A stretch of DNA of 64,000 bases from an uncultured Pelagibacteraceae bacterium (GCA_902591775.1 CACJBW010000003.1:1-64000), one strand, 5' to 3'; positions 1 through 8,113 are shown, numbered from the stretch's first letter. The notes: a model not told the origin generated them from the letters alone. Translations and numbers: made by a program.

Positions 1-1
1 A

Positions 2-496
2 AATAAAAGAGTTATTCAATTTACAAAATTTTTTATGGATGTGACAAGATCATTTCCAACATTAATAATAGCAATGGTGTTTTTATATTTGATGGGTAAA
101 TCATCTTTACCAGCAGTGATTGCTATTACGATACACACTGCTGGAGCACTTGGTAAATTATTTACTGAGGCTATAGAAAATTGTGATGGAAAACCTATTG
201 AAGGTTTAAGTTCTGTTGGTGCAACTTGGACACAGAAGATAAGATTTTCAGTTCTTCCCCAGGTACTACCTTTGTTTTTAAGTTATGGAATATTGAGGTT
301 AGAAATTAATGTTAGAGAATCTACAATATTAGGTTTTGTTGGTGCAGGTGGAATTGGAGAAATGTTAGCAGCTTTAATACAATGGAATTATGGAGCTGAT
401 GTTTTAGCGTGTATGTTCTTACTGGTTGGTACGATAATTGCATTAGATTATTTGTCTGCATATTGGAGACATAAATTAATTGGAGCAAATCAATGA
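2..496 (+). CDS. phnE: Phosphonate ABC transporter permease PhnE, 5' end cut by window
   Basis: Inner-membrane permease of a PhnCDE-type phosphonate/phosphate-ester importer. The reading frame stays open from base 2, so the ATG at 35 given in the ORF track is internal and the gene starts outside the window; about 165 residues are visible against a usual 260-290. The C-terminal half of a BPD_transp_1 domain is present, with the family loop GALGKLFTEAIEN followed by the ATPase-contact stretch EGLSSVGATWTQK and a GAGGIGEML segment, all typical of PhnE. The stop overlaps the next permease gene by 4 bp (ATGA), so the two are translated together. phnC and phnD would be expected just upstream of the window. 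Substrate specificity cannot be read from a permease alone. Confidence 0.87.
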   Translation, partial: NKRVIQFTKFFMDVTRSFPTLIIAMVFLYLMGKSSLPAVIAITIHTAGALGKLFTEAIENCDGKPIEGLSSVGATWTQKIRFSVLPQVLPLFLSYGILRLEINVRESTILGFVGAGGIGEMLAALIQWNYGADVLACMFLLVGTIIALDYLSAYWRHKLIGANQ

Positions 497-1893
497 GTTC
501 TAGTTTAGCTATTCAAAGAGAAAATATTCGTAAATTATTTCCTGACACATTCAATCAAGCTAGAAAAAGTAGATTAAGAGGCCAAATAATTTTTTTTCTC
601 GTCTTAGTATATTTAATAGTAGGTTTTTTTACTTTAGATGTTGTTGATATCCCAAAAAAATGGAAACCACAAAATGCTGCTATGTTTGTCTTAGACACAT
701 ATGCACACAAAGATCATGTAACAATGAAATGGGAAAATCATGAGGATATTAAAATAGCTTTTGAAGGAAATTATAGAAGTGTTTATGGAAGAGATAATCT
801 TGATAAATCAATTCCAGATTGGTTTTATAAAAATTCTGATAAAGTTGGCAATGTAGTTGAGTTTAATAATAAAGGTAAGGCAATATTATACAAAGATAAA
901 GTCGAGATTGTAAATTTTCCAAAATATGAGAGAGATTTTACCATAAAATTAAATTCTAATGGTAAACCTTACCTTGTAGGTTCAGAGGATTTGGTCATAG
1001 AAGATTTAAAAGGTTTTAGAATCACAGAAAATAGAGTTGAATTTAGACCAACTTTGTATGAGAGAATTCAAGTATATCCAAAAAAAGTTGAAATTCATCG
1101 TTACAGTATCGGATGGAAATATTTTTGGTTTGATTTCTCAAGTCCGTTAGAACCATATACCTTTTTCGAAGCATTAGGTTTGACTTTTTCTAAAGAAAGA
1201 GTTGTTCCTGAAATGTCTAATTTAAAACTTTTCTTAACAGAGATTAAGGATAATGAAGCATTTATGCACGGTAGAGTTTGGTGGGCAATGCTCGAAACAA
1301 TAGTTATGGCTGTACTTGGGACAATGTTTGCTACGGTAATGGCTCTGCCCTTGTCATTCCTTGCTGCATACAACGTTACACCTATTAAAGCTCTAAGATT
1401 TACGTTAAGAAGATTATTTGATACTTTAAGAGGAATAGACTTTTTAATTTGGAGTTTAATATTTTTAAGAGCTTTTGGTCCAGGACCCTTCACTGGTATT
1501 TTTGCGATTGGTTTTACTGATACAGGTACTTTAGGTAAATTATATTCTGAAGCAATTGAAAATACTGAGAAGAAACAACAAGAAGGAGTTAAATCTACAG
1601 GGGCTAGCAAATTTCTACAACATAGATTTGGTATAATTCCTCAAATACTTCCAATTTTTGTATCTCAATCCTTATACTATTTAGAGTCAAATACTAGAGG
1701 AGCCGTAATAATAGGTGCAATGGGCGCAGGAGGAATTGGTTTACAATTTTTAGGTGCACTAGGTACTGGAAATGATTTTGAAAATGTCGCCTACATGGCA
1801 ATATTAGTTTTGGCTGTAGTAATATTTATGGATAGATTATCTGCTTGGCTTAGAAGAATATTAATTGGATCAGATCAATTAATTGTAAGGTAA
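493..1893 (+). CDS. phnE2: Second phosphonate ABC permease, PhnE2-like, with large N-terminal insert
   Basis: Second PhnE-family permease, expected to pair with the upstream PhnE as a heterodimeric membrane channel. At 466 aa it is far longer than standard PhnE. After one N-terminal membrane segment (about residues 30-52) there is a soluble region of roughly 200 residues, then the permease domain (about 265-460) with the EAIENTEKKQQEG loop and GAMGAGGIG motif. The hydrophilic insert is predicted to be periplasmic because it lies between the first and second membrane segments. Enlarged PhnE2 proteins are known from alphaproteobacterial phn operons. The 4-bp ATGA overlap with phnE supports one operon. 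It is the last gene of that operon, as the next gene is on the other strand. Confidence 0.85.
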   Translation: MSSSLAIQRENIRKLFPDTFNQARKSRLRGQIIFFLVLVYLIVGFFTLDVVDIPKKWKPQNAAMFVLDTYAHKDHVTMKWENHEDIKIAFEGNYRSVYGRDNLDKSIPDWFYKNSDKVGNVVEFNNKGKAILYKDKVEIVNFPKYERDFTIKLNSNGKPYLVGSEDLVIEDLKGFRITENRVEFRPTLYERIQVYPKKVEIHRYSIGWKYFWFDFSSPLEPYTFFEALGLTFSKERVVPEMSNLKLFLTEIKDNEAFMHGRVWWAMLETIVMAVLGTMFATVMALPLSFLAAYNVTPIKALRFTLRRLFDTLRGIDFLIWSLIFLRAFGPGPFTGIFAIGFTDTGTLGKLYSEAIENTEKKQQEGVKSTGASKFLQHRFGIIPQILPIFVSQSLYYLESNTRGAVIIGAMGAGGIGLQFLGALGTGNDFENVAYMAILVLAVVIFMDRLSAWLRRILIGSDQLIVR

Positions 1894-1960
1894 ATAGAAA
1901 AAATACCTTTATCAAAAATTTTTCTAGAAATTTTAATTTAAGAATTTAAAAAGATAAAAA

Positions 1961-2389
1961 TCAATCTTTCCAGAATTTCCACCAAGGTTTTTCTTCCTTT
2001 GTTATCTCATTATTGTCAACAACAACTTTAGTTATAGATGGATCCTCTCCATCTACTAATCCTGCTCTAGCAGTTGTTTTAGCGTCTTCTAATTTTAGTT
2101 TTGCCTCAAAAACTCTGTTTTCATTACACAATTTCATGCCCTCTTTCATTAATGCTTCTGCCTCAGATGCTTTTTCGGGACTAGATCTTGAAATATCATT
2201 TTTAACAGTGGCTCTTAACATAAGTACGCCAGGGTCTTCACAATTCCCTATTTCATTTTTAAATGTATCCTCAGTATTTTGTGAATAACTACTGCCGGCT
2301 TGTTGCTCTGTTATTTTAGCATGATTGTCAGCTTGAGTAATAGAAATTGTGGATAAAGTTAATATAAATGAGATTAAGATTTTATTCAT
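1961..2389 (-). CDS. Small secreted protein of unknown function
   Basis: A 142-residue protein with a clear signal peptide (MNKILISFILTLSTISITQA, cleavage near ADN). The mature part is hydrophilic, predicted helical in the middle (EKASEAEALMKEGMKLC), and has two cysteines that could form a disulfide in the periplasm. The C terminus ends in an aromatic cluster, PWWKFWKD. I do not recognise the family. The overlapping plus-strand ORF 2013-2288 has no signal or domain and is taken as a shadow. The gene is convergent with phnE2 and divergent from the MFS gene, so it is probably a single-gene unit. No function is assigned. Confidence 0.6.
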   Translation of the reverse strand: MNKILISFILTLSTISITQADNHAKITEQQAGSSYSQNTEDTFKNEIGNCEDPGVLMLRATVKNDISRSSPEKASEAEALMKEGMKLCNENRVFEAKLKLEDAKTTARAGLVDGEDPSITKVVVDNNEITKEEKPWWKFWKD

Positions 2390-2409
2390 AATAATCTATT
2401 AACTTACTT

Positions 2410-2427
2410 TTGTTAAAAAAATGTTAA
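2410..2427 (+). promoter_or_regulatory. Weak Pho-box-like repeat
   Basis: TTGTTAA-AAAA-ATGTTAA gives two 7-mers at 11-bp spacing that fit the loose pattern TGTnA-N6-TGTnA. It lies between the divergent secreted-protein and MFS genes. It is only 16 bp from the annotated GTG of the MFS gene, which leaves little room for a -10 box. In such AT-rich DNA this could be chance. Confidence 0.2.
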
Positions 2428-2443
2428 AGAAATAAAAAAATTT

Positions 2444-3616
2444 GTGAAATATTTGTCTGCATTTTTAATAGGTATATCAGTTACCTTTTGTTACAGCAGT
2501 TGTATGTATCTGTTCTCAGCGTTGTTGCTAACTTGGGAAAATGAACTTAGTATCTCAAGGAATAATTTAACCTTTATTTATTCTCTAGGCTTAGTTGTGC
2601 ATAGTTTACTTTTACCTTTTCTAGGTAAGATTGTAGATAGAAATCTAAGTTTTCCAATGATGTGGACCAGTCCTATACTGTTAGGACTAAGTGTAATTTA
2701 TCTTTCATCAGTAGATACATATGGTGGATTTTTACTTGCTTGGATACTTGTCAGTGCAACCTCGGGTGGCTGTCTTTATACGATGCTTTTTAGTGTCATT
2801 ACTATTAATTTAAAATCAAAGGCCAAAACATCTATTGCAATAATTACTTTATTTGCTGGATTTGCAAGCACATACACATTTCCTACTGCTACTTATTTAA
2901 CAGAACAATATGACTGGAGGTTTACTGTATTTATTTTTGGAATATTAAATATATTGATTAGTTCACCAGCTAATTATTTTGGTTTCAAAAATATAATTAT
3001 AAAAGAATTTAAAAAAATTGAAAAGAAAACAGATCAAAATTCAAAGCTTAAAATAATACTTAAAGATTATAGATTTTGGTTATTTAGTTTTTCATTGTTT
3101 GTTATTGGATTTAATATTGGTGCTATTACAACTCATGTAATTCCAATGTTGCAGGAAAAAGGGATGAGTCTATCCCAAGCTGTATTGACAGCATCTCTGT
3201 TTGGACCAGGACAAGTAATAGGTAGAATTTTAGTTATGATATATGGAGGTGATAAGTCAAATTTAAAATTATTTGTAATTTGTTTTTACTCGATGGTAGT
3301 TGGAATGATATTTTTATACTTTATAAATATTAATCATTACTTAGCATTTTTATTTGTTTTATTTAATAGTTCAGCATATGGCAGTATGGCTATTTTAAAA
3401 CCTTTGGTTCAAAATGATACTTTTGGCCAAAAAAACTTTGGCAATATTCATGGTATTTTAGCTTTGCAATATATGATTGGTAGTATTGCTGGTCCATGGA
3501 TTGGTTCGTTGGTATGGAATGTAGGAGGATATGATTTGTTAATATTAGTATTTTTTGTTTTAGCAATATTTGGTAACTCGACAGCAATTTTTTTAAACAA
3601 AAAAAAGTTTATTTAA
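2444..3616 (+). CDS. Major facilitator superfamily transporter
   Basis: A 390-residue inner-membrane carrier with about 12 hydrophobic segments in two halves joined by a basic cytoplasmic loop (KKIEKKTDQNSK, near residues 193-205), the classic MFS layout. The loop between helices 2 and 3 carries GKIVDRN, a version of the MFS motif G-x-x-x-D-R. The start is GTG; a later ATG (about residue 21) would cut into helix 1, so the GTG is kept. The substrate is not evident. It sits between a phosphonate permease operon and a PhnZ-like gene, which makes a phosphorus-containing or organoarsenic substrate possible, but this is inference from context only. It converges on the PhnZ-like gene with an 8-bp overlap. 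Confidence 0.75.
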   Translation: MKYLSAFLIGISVTFCYSSCMYLFSALLLTWENELSISRNNLTFIYSLGLVVHSLLLPFLGKIVDRNLSFPMMWTSPILLGLSVIYLSSVDTYGGFLLAWILVSATSGGCLYTMLFSVITINLKSKAKTSIAIITLFAGFASTYTFPTATYLTEQYDWRFTVFIFGILNILISSPANYFGFKNIIIKEFKKIEKKTDQNSKLKIILKDYRFWLFSFSLFVIGFNIGAITTHVIPMLQEKGMSLSQAVLTASLFGPGQVIGRILVMIYGGDKSNLKLFVICFYSMVVGMIFLYFININHYLAFLFVLFNSSAYGSMAILKPLVQNDTFGQKNFGNIHGILALQYMIGSIAGPWIGSLVWNVGGYDLLILVFFVLAIFGNSTAIFLNKKKFI

Positions 3617-4163
3617 AGCTTCTCTCTACGTGTTTGTAAAAATAATTTATATTTGGAATTTCTAAATTTTCAATTTTAGCAAGATCATCATATTTTCTTA
3701 ATCTAACTGCATCTTGCATAAAAGGTTGTTTAATAAATTCGTTTGCTTCCTCTTTGGAAAAACTTCCTCCTTGGACATCTAAACTTCGTTTTGAAGCAAT
3801 AGATAAAGACTCATAATAACCTTTTTCACAATAAACCAAATATCTTTTAGCCGGAACATGTCCTTTAATTAATATTGTAACATCTTCTGGAAAAAATCTA
3901 GAAAGAAAAAGAGATCCTGAATTTTCATGCTTTTTATCTATTCCTTTTTTTATGGCTTCTTTGTCATTATTAATTAAGTGACCAATATCATGGAATAGGG
4001 CTGCAGTAATAAAAAAATGGTTTTCATTATTTTTTTTTGCCAATAATGCGCATTGAATTGCATGTTCTAGTTGTGAAACTTTTTCATTTCCATATTGTTT
4101 GTCTGATCCAATTTCTTCTATAATTTTAAATAAATTGGCAATATTTGACATATTATCCATCAT
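3609..4163 (-). CDS. phnZ: PhnZ-like HD-domain diiron oxygenase (phosphonate cleavage)
   Basis: An HD-superfamily protein of 184 aa, the size of the small phosphonate-associated HD oxygenases (PhnZ, TmpB). PhnZ uses a mixed-valence diiron centre and O2 to cleave 1-hydroxylated phosphonates to a carboxylate and phosphate. Visible ligands are H34, the H58-D59 pair in FHDIGH, H79, H102 in KGHVPAKRY and an Asp in RKYDDLAK. Y24 and E27 fall at the positions I recall for the PhnZ lid residues, and the family stretch ASKRSLDVQGG is present. Ordinary HD phosphohydrolases lack these lid and KRY features. No PhnY-type 2-oxoglutarate dioxygenase partner is in the window. ATGs at 4163, 4160 and 4151 are all possible starts. 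A Pho-box-like repeat lies 20 bp upstream. Confidence 0.75.
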   Translation of the reverse strand: MMDNMSNIANLFKIIEEIGSDKQYGNEKVSQLEHAIQCALLAKKNNENHFFITAALFHDIGHLINNDKEAIKKGIDKKHENSGSLFLSRFFPEDVTILIKGHVPAKRYLVYCEKGYYESLSIASKRSLDVQGGSFSKEEANEFIKQPFMQDAVRLRKYDDLAKIENLEIPNINYFYKHVERSFK

Positions 4164-4182
4164 ATTCTTTTAAATTAAAAAT

Positions 4183-4200
4183 GTTTCAGTTTTATTACAA
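4183..4200 (-). promoter_or_regulatory. Pho-box-like repeat before the PhnZ-like gene
   Basis: On the minus strand: TTGTAAT-AAAA-CTGAAAC, two 7-mers with the 11-bp period of PhoB sites, oriented towards the PhnZ-like gene. The distance to the first ATG is only 20 bp, so the transcript would begin near the start codon, most easily at the third ATG (4151), i.e. a leaderless mRNA. Confidence 0.45.
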
Positions 4201-4258
4201 TTTAGATTTAGTACTCATTAAGTATAGAAAAAATATTTTATAGTAATAAAAGTTAAAA

Positions 4259-4714
4259 ATGAAAAAACTTTTATTTGTTTGTACTGGCAATTCTCACAGA
4301 AGCATATTGGCCGAAAGTGTAGTTAATAAATTTCATAAAAATAAATTTATTGGTTACAGTGCGGGTAGCAAACCATCTGGAATAATTAATAAATATGTCA
4401 TTAAGTATCTAAATGAAAATAATTTTGATACAAAAAATCTGTCATCAAAAAACTTCAACAAATTCTTGAATGAGAAAACAACCTTTGATCAGGTATTTAC
4501 TGTATGTAACAATGCTAGTAATGAAGTTTGTCCAGTCTGGCCATCCCCTGAAAAAATAGTTCATTGGGATATTGAAGATCCTGTTTATATCATTAATGAG
4601 TTAGAGAAGAGTGATAAACCAAATAAAGAAGAGCTGATTTCAACAGAAATACATAAAACTTATTCCAATTTAGAAACAAGAATTAATGATTGGATAAAAA
4701 ATTATGAAATATAG
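4259..4714 (+). CDS. arsC: Arsenate reductase, low-molecular-weight phosphatase type (ArsC)
   Basis: Cytoplasmic reductase of arsenate to arsenite in the LMW tyrosine phosphatase fold (151 aa, usual length 130-150). The P-loop CTGNSHRS (C8-x5-R14) is the catalytic loop. Two further cysteines, C83 and C91 in TVCNNASNEVCPVWP, match the resolving pair of thioredoxin-coupled ArsC. HWDIEDP carries the general-acid Asp. The pattern VCPVWP plus HW-x-x-x-DP is typical of the ArsC branch rather than plain LMW phosphatases. It overlaps the aquaporin gene by 11 bp, so the two form one unit. Arsenate enters through phosphate transporters, which explains the setting beside Pho genes. A protein phosphatase role is the less likely alternative. 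Confidence 0.8.
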   Translation: MKKLLFVCTGNSHRSILAESVVNKFHKNKFIGYSAGSKPSGIINKYVIKYLNENNFDTKNLSSKNFNKFLNEKTTFDQVFTVCNNASNEVCPVWPSPEKIVHWDIEDPVYIINELEKSDKPNKEELISTEIHKTYSNLETRINDWIKNYEI

Positions 4715-5381
4715 TAAGTTTTTTCTTGGAGAGTTTATTGGTAGTTGTTTCCTTGTAATGATTATTGTTGGCTCAGGAATAATGGCTGAAAATCTTACAA
4801 ATGACACAGGTATTATGCTTTTAGCCAATACTATAGCAACTGGCGCAGGACTTTTTGTGCTAATAACTGTTTTTAGTGATGTTTCAGGAGCACATTTTAA
4901 TCCATTTGTAAGTCTAGCAATGTTTCTTACAAAAAAATTAAAAGGAAATTTATTACCCACATATATATCTGCGCAAATTTTAGGTTGTTTGTTAGGTGTA
5001 GCACTTGCCAATTTCTTTTTCGAACATCAAATTTTTGAATTATCAACAAAATCAAGGGACGGAATAAATATATTTACATCTGAAATTGTAGCAACATTTG
5101 GATTGATACTGATAATTTTTGGATCATTAAAGAAAGGAAGTGTGGTAGTGGCCTCATGTGTAGCTTTTTATATCACTGCTGGTTATTGGTTTACATCATC
5201 TACATCATTTGCAAATCCTGCTGTAGCAATAGCGAGAACATTTACAGAAAGTTTTACTGGAATTAATTATATGTATACTCCAGTTTATATATTAGCAGAA
5301 ATTATCGGTGCACTTTTTGCTGTATTTGTGGCTAAAAAAATGCTTTTCAATAACAGGACAAGAGATAAAACTATCTCGTAG
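4704..5381 (+). CDS. aqpS: MIP-family aquaglyceroporin, probably AqpS-type arsenite channel
   Basis: A 225-residue channel with six hydrophobic segments and two half-helix loops. The first loop is GAHFNPFVS and the second FANPAVAIAR, so the first NPA box is changed to NPF while the second is intact. The overlap with arsC (11 bp) fits the arsC-aqpS arrangement known from Sinorhizobium, where the channel lets arsenite leave the cell down its gradient. The neighbouring glycerol-3-phosphate genes make a glycerol facilitator (GlpF) a possible alternative, but those genes are on the other strand and in other units. A weak hairpin follows the stop. Confidence 0.7.
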   Translation: MKYSKFFLGEFIGSCFLVMIIVGSGIMAENLTNDTGIMLLANTIATGAGLFVLITVFSDVSGAHFNPFVSLAMFLTKKLKGNLLPTYISAQILGCLLGVALANFFFEHQIFELSTKSRDGINIFTSEIVATFGLILIIFGSLKKGSVVVASCVAFYITAGYWFTSSTSFANPAVAIARTFTESFTGINYMYTPVYILAEIIGALFAVFVAKKMLFNNRTRDKTIS

Positions 5382-5416
5382 AAAAATTGAACCTATAAGA
5401 TTTAAGGTCAATTTTC
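5381..5416 (+). terminator. Possible terminator hairpin after arsC-aqpS
   Basis: GAAAAATTGAACC pairs with GGTCAATTTTC with two small bulges around a 12-nt loop, directly after the aqpS stop. There is no clean T-run. It lies between convergent genes and could serve either strand. Weak call. Confidence 0.3.
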
Positions 5417-5491
5417 TAAATCAGTTTTTAAAAAATTTATTGAATATTAAAGATTAAAATAATAATGAAGAATATCTATAAGTAAAAACTA

Positions 5492-6211
5492 TTACAGGCT
5501 AGAAGGATTAATACTTTCAAACTCCAGCATGTTTTTAAAGGTACACATTTCAGGTTTTGTTAAAGTAATTTTTGGAAATTTTTTATTAAAATCAGAGGAT
5601 AATTGTTTATTAAATTTAATTAAATTTTTTATTTCAGTCTCATTAAGTTGTCTCAAGATATAAGCTAATGTAACATGGAAAGTATATCTTTGATGATTTT
5701 CAAATTTAATTTTCAATAAATTACTTAGTTCATCTCTACAATTTCTTAAAATTTTTTCGTCCTCCTCAGAAAAGGGTTCTAAAACAATGCTGTAACCACC
5801 AAAAAATGTTTTTAGTTTTAAATTGATTTCTTTTGGAAAATTATAGTTTTCAATTCTTTTATTTAATTGAATAGCTATATCTTTGTAATCCAAATCAAGA
5901 TCTATATCTGTTGGCCAATAATAAGTATTTTTTGTATTTAAATTACAACAGTCAAATAATGTCATATGAAAACTAGATGGAGGTAAATAGGAATAAGTTT
6001 TTTCAGGATTAAAATTTTCTAAATTTTTTTGAAAACCAATAATTTGATCAGATAAATATGTATTAAGAGGAATATTACAAATTATTGTGCACCCTGGAAA
6101 TGGTAAAGGTTTTCCTTTATCGTCAAATTTATTTTCTGCACCTTTTAAAGTATACCCTCTAAGTTTACCTGCTAAAAATTGCTCTTGGTTATTAACTATA
6201 TTTAAATCCAT
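5492..6211 (-). CDS. 2H phosphoesterase superfamily protein (DUF1868-like)
   Basis: A 239-residue cytoplasmic protein with the two HxT catalytic motifs that define 2H phosphoesterases: SSFHMTLF (near residue 82) and YTFHVTLAY (near 182). The N-terminal part (KGKPLPFPGCTII) and overall length fit the DUF1868 branch. Family members hydrolyse or form 2',3'-cyclic or other cyclic phosphodiester bonds. The gene lies 9 bp after the glycerophosphodiesterase gene, at the 3' end of the ugp operon, so a role on a cyclic glycerophosphate or related small phosphodiester is plausible. This is inference from position; RNA-end processing is the alternative. No signal peptide is seen. Confidence 0.7.
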   Translation of the reverse strand: MDLNIVNNQEQFLAGKLRGYTLKGAENKFDDKGKPLPFPGCTIICNIPLNTYLSDQIIGFQKNLENFNPEKTYSYLPPSSFHMTLFDCCNLNTKNTYYWPTDIDLDLDYKDIAIQLNKRIENYNFPKEINLKLKTFFGGYSIVLEPFSEEDEKILRNCRDELSNLLKIKFENHQRYTFHVTLAYILRQLNETEIKNLIKFNKQLSSDFNKKFPKITLTKPEMCTFKNMLEFESINPSSL

Positions 6212-6220
6212 TAAAATAAA

Positions 6221-7058
6221 CTAAAACCAGTTTATATTTTCTTTGTCACAAAGTTCTTTCAGCCTTAATGGATAGTCTGTCATGATACCATCTACACCAT
6301 ACTCAATCATTTTTAACATATCGTTCTCTTCATTAACTGTCCAAACGTTCACTGGCAAATCTTCTTGATGAGAAATATCTACTAGTTTTTTTGTAATATC
6401 TTTATGGTATGGATGCAAAGCCTTTCCACCTTGTGATTTTATAATTTTTGGTAATTCATATTTTTCAAAAAAAGGTAAGTAACTCATCCATGGAGATCTA
6501 TTGTAAATTGTATTTTTAATTTTAATTCCTGCCTGTTGTTGAAAACTTAAATAAGCTCTTGAAATTTCAGGGTAAAGATTTTTGATTTCTGTCAGTGTTC
6601 TCCAATCAAATGAAGAAATGATTATTTTATTTTGTAAATTTGATTTATTTACTTCTTTCATAACAAGTTTTACCATTTCCTCTGGGGTTGGAGTTAAATT
6701 TTCCTCGTCAGGTGTAGATTTAATTTCTAAATTTATTAACAAATCTTCTTCCATATCTAGATAATTTATTTAAAGACCCAACATCAAATTTTAAAAGCTC
6801 ATCGTAACTTAAGTCAAATATTATTATATTTTCATCCGTTATCCAATTTCCCTCATTATCTTTTGTAAAACTTGGATCTAATCTAAAGTCATGTGTAATC
6901 ACAGGAATAAGATCTTTGGAAATCAAAATATCTGTTTCGTATGCATTAATATTGTTTTTAAATAAATATTTAAAACTTTCTAAAGTATTTTCAGGAAGAT
7001 CTCCTCTAGCGCCTCTATGGCCATAAATTTTAATATAATTTGGCTTTGATAAAATCAA
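6221..7058 (-). pseudogene. ugpQ: Glycerophosphodiester phosphodiesterase, split by a frameshift and short deletion
   Basis: Two overlapping minus-strand ORFs (6720-7058 and 6221-6754) together make one GDPD, an enzyme that splits glycerophosphodiesters into glycerol-3-phosphate and an alcohol. The first part has HRGARGDLPENT, ETDI and THDFRLDPS; the second has NLEIKS, SSFDWRTL, WTVNEENDM and GVDGIMTDYP. All catalytic residues are therefore present but in different frames. Compared with the family, about 20-25 residues (the usual G-x-x-IPTLEEV region) are missing at the joint. The frames cross at a purine-rich stretch, GAAGAAGATTT, that reads as the end of one motif and the start of the next. 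The gene fits exactly between ugpC and the 2H gene. It may be a recent deletion or an assembly error. Confidence 0.75.
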
Positions 7059-7060
7059 AA

Positions 7061-8113
7061 TTAATTTACTCGATTACCATTAGATTTATCAAAAACATAA
7101 TAATTGTTATCATTTATGTTCAAAGATAATTTACTTCCTTTTTTAATAATTTGACTTCCAGGACATCTAAAACAAAAATCTTTTTTATTTTTTATTTCTC
7201 CATAAATCAAATTATCTGAACCTAATTGTTCTACCAGATCTACAGATAAATTTATTAAACCTTTATCAGTTTGCGACATATGCTCTGGTCTAATTCCTAA
7301 TATAACTGGTCCATTAAAATCACTTGTAACATTATTAATTTCAAAACCTTCTGAAGTAAGAGTTTTATTTTTTAATTCTCCTTCAAGAAAATTCATCTGT
7401 GGCGAACCTATAAATCCTGCGACAAACATAGATTTAGGATTATTATAAATTTCTATCGGTGTTCCAAGCTGCTCAATAAGGCCATTATTTATTACTGCCA
7501 GTCTATCAGCTAAGGTCATAGCTTCTACTTGGTCATGAGTTACAAATATACTTGTCACTCCAACTTTTTGCTGAAGTTTTTTTATTTCAAGCCTCATTTG
7601 TATTCTTAGTTTTGCATCTAAATTAGATAATGGCTCATCAAATAAAAATATTTTAGGACTTCTTACAATAGCTCTTCCCATAGCAACTCTCTGCCTTTGA
7701 CCTCCTGACAACATGGATGGTTTTCTTTGCAAGTATTCAGAAATTTGTAATAGCTTTGCTGCCTCATTAACTTTTTTTTCAATATCTTCTTTTGAAATAC
7801 CTCTATTTTTTAATCCGTAAGCCAAATTGTTGTAAACATTCATGTGAGGATAGAGTGCATAATTCTGAAAAACCATCGCAACATCTCTCTCTGAAGGGTC
7901 AACTTTATTAATTAATATTCCATCAAGATTTATATTACCTTCAGTTATGTCTTCTAACCCAGCAATCATTCTTAAAAGAGTAGATTTTCCACATCCGCTC
8001 GGTCCAACAAAAACCATGAATTCACCATTTTCTACATTCATACTTGTCTCATGAACAGCTATAGTTCCGTTTGGATAGATTTTAGTAACTTTATTTAATT
8101 CTAAAAAACTCAT
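7061..8113 (-). CDS. ugpC: sn-Glycerol-3-phosphate ABC transporter ATPase UgpC
   Basis: ATP-hydrolysing subunit of the Ugp importer for glycerol-3-phosphate and glycerophosphodiesters. At 350 aa it has the MalK/UgpC form: nucleotide-binding domain with Walker [10 protein letters not shown] (37-45), signature LSGGQRQR (about 135), Walker B IFLFDEPLSNLD and the switch His in VTHDQVEA, followed by a C-terminal regulatory OB domain containing LGIRPEHM. It starts one base after the stop of the second ugpE copy and is followed within 3 bp by the GDPD gene. Sugar importer ATPases look alike; the assignment to G3P comes from UgpB and the GDPD. Confidence 0.87.
   Translation of the reverse strand: MSFLELNKVTKIYPNGTIAVHETSMNVENGEFMVFVGPSGCGKSTLLRMIAGLEDITEGNINLDGILINKVDPSERDVAMVFQNYALYPHMNVYNNLAYGLKNRGISKEDIEKKVNEAAKLLQISEYLQRKPSMLSGGQRQRVAMGRAIVRSPKIFLFDEPLSNLDAKLRIQMRLEIKKLQQKVGVTSIFVTHDQVEAMTLADRLAVINNGLIEQLGTPIEIYNNPKSMFVAGFIGSPQMNFLEGELKNKTLTSEGFEINNVTSDFNGPVILGIRPEHMSQTDKGLINLSVDLVEQLGSDNLIYGEIKNKKDFCFRCPGSQIIKKGSKLSLNINDNNYYVFDKSNGNRVN

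Noticed and set aside
1101-1610. 169-aa minus-strand ORF inside phnE2
   Set aside because: Lies opposite a well-conserved permease domain and shows no motif; shadow frame.
1893-1960. AT-only hairpin AAAATTT-TTCTAG-AAATTTT after phnE2
   Set aside because: No G/C in the stem arms; expected often by chance in DNA of this composition.
2013-2288. 91-aa plus-strand ORF opposite the secreted protein
   Set aside because: The minus-strand ORF has a clear signal peptide; this one has nothing recognisable.
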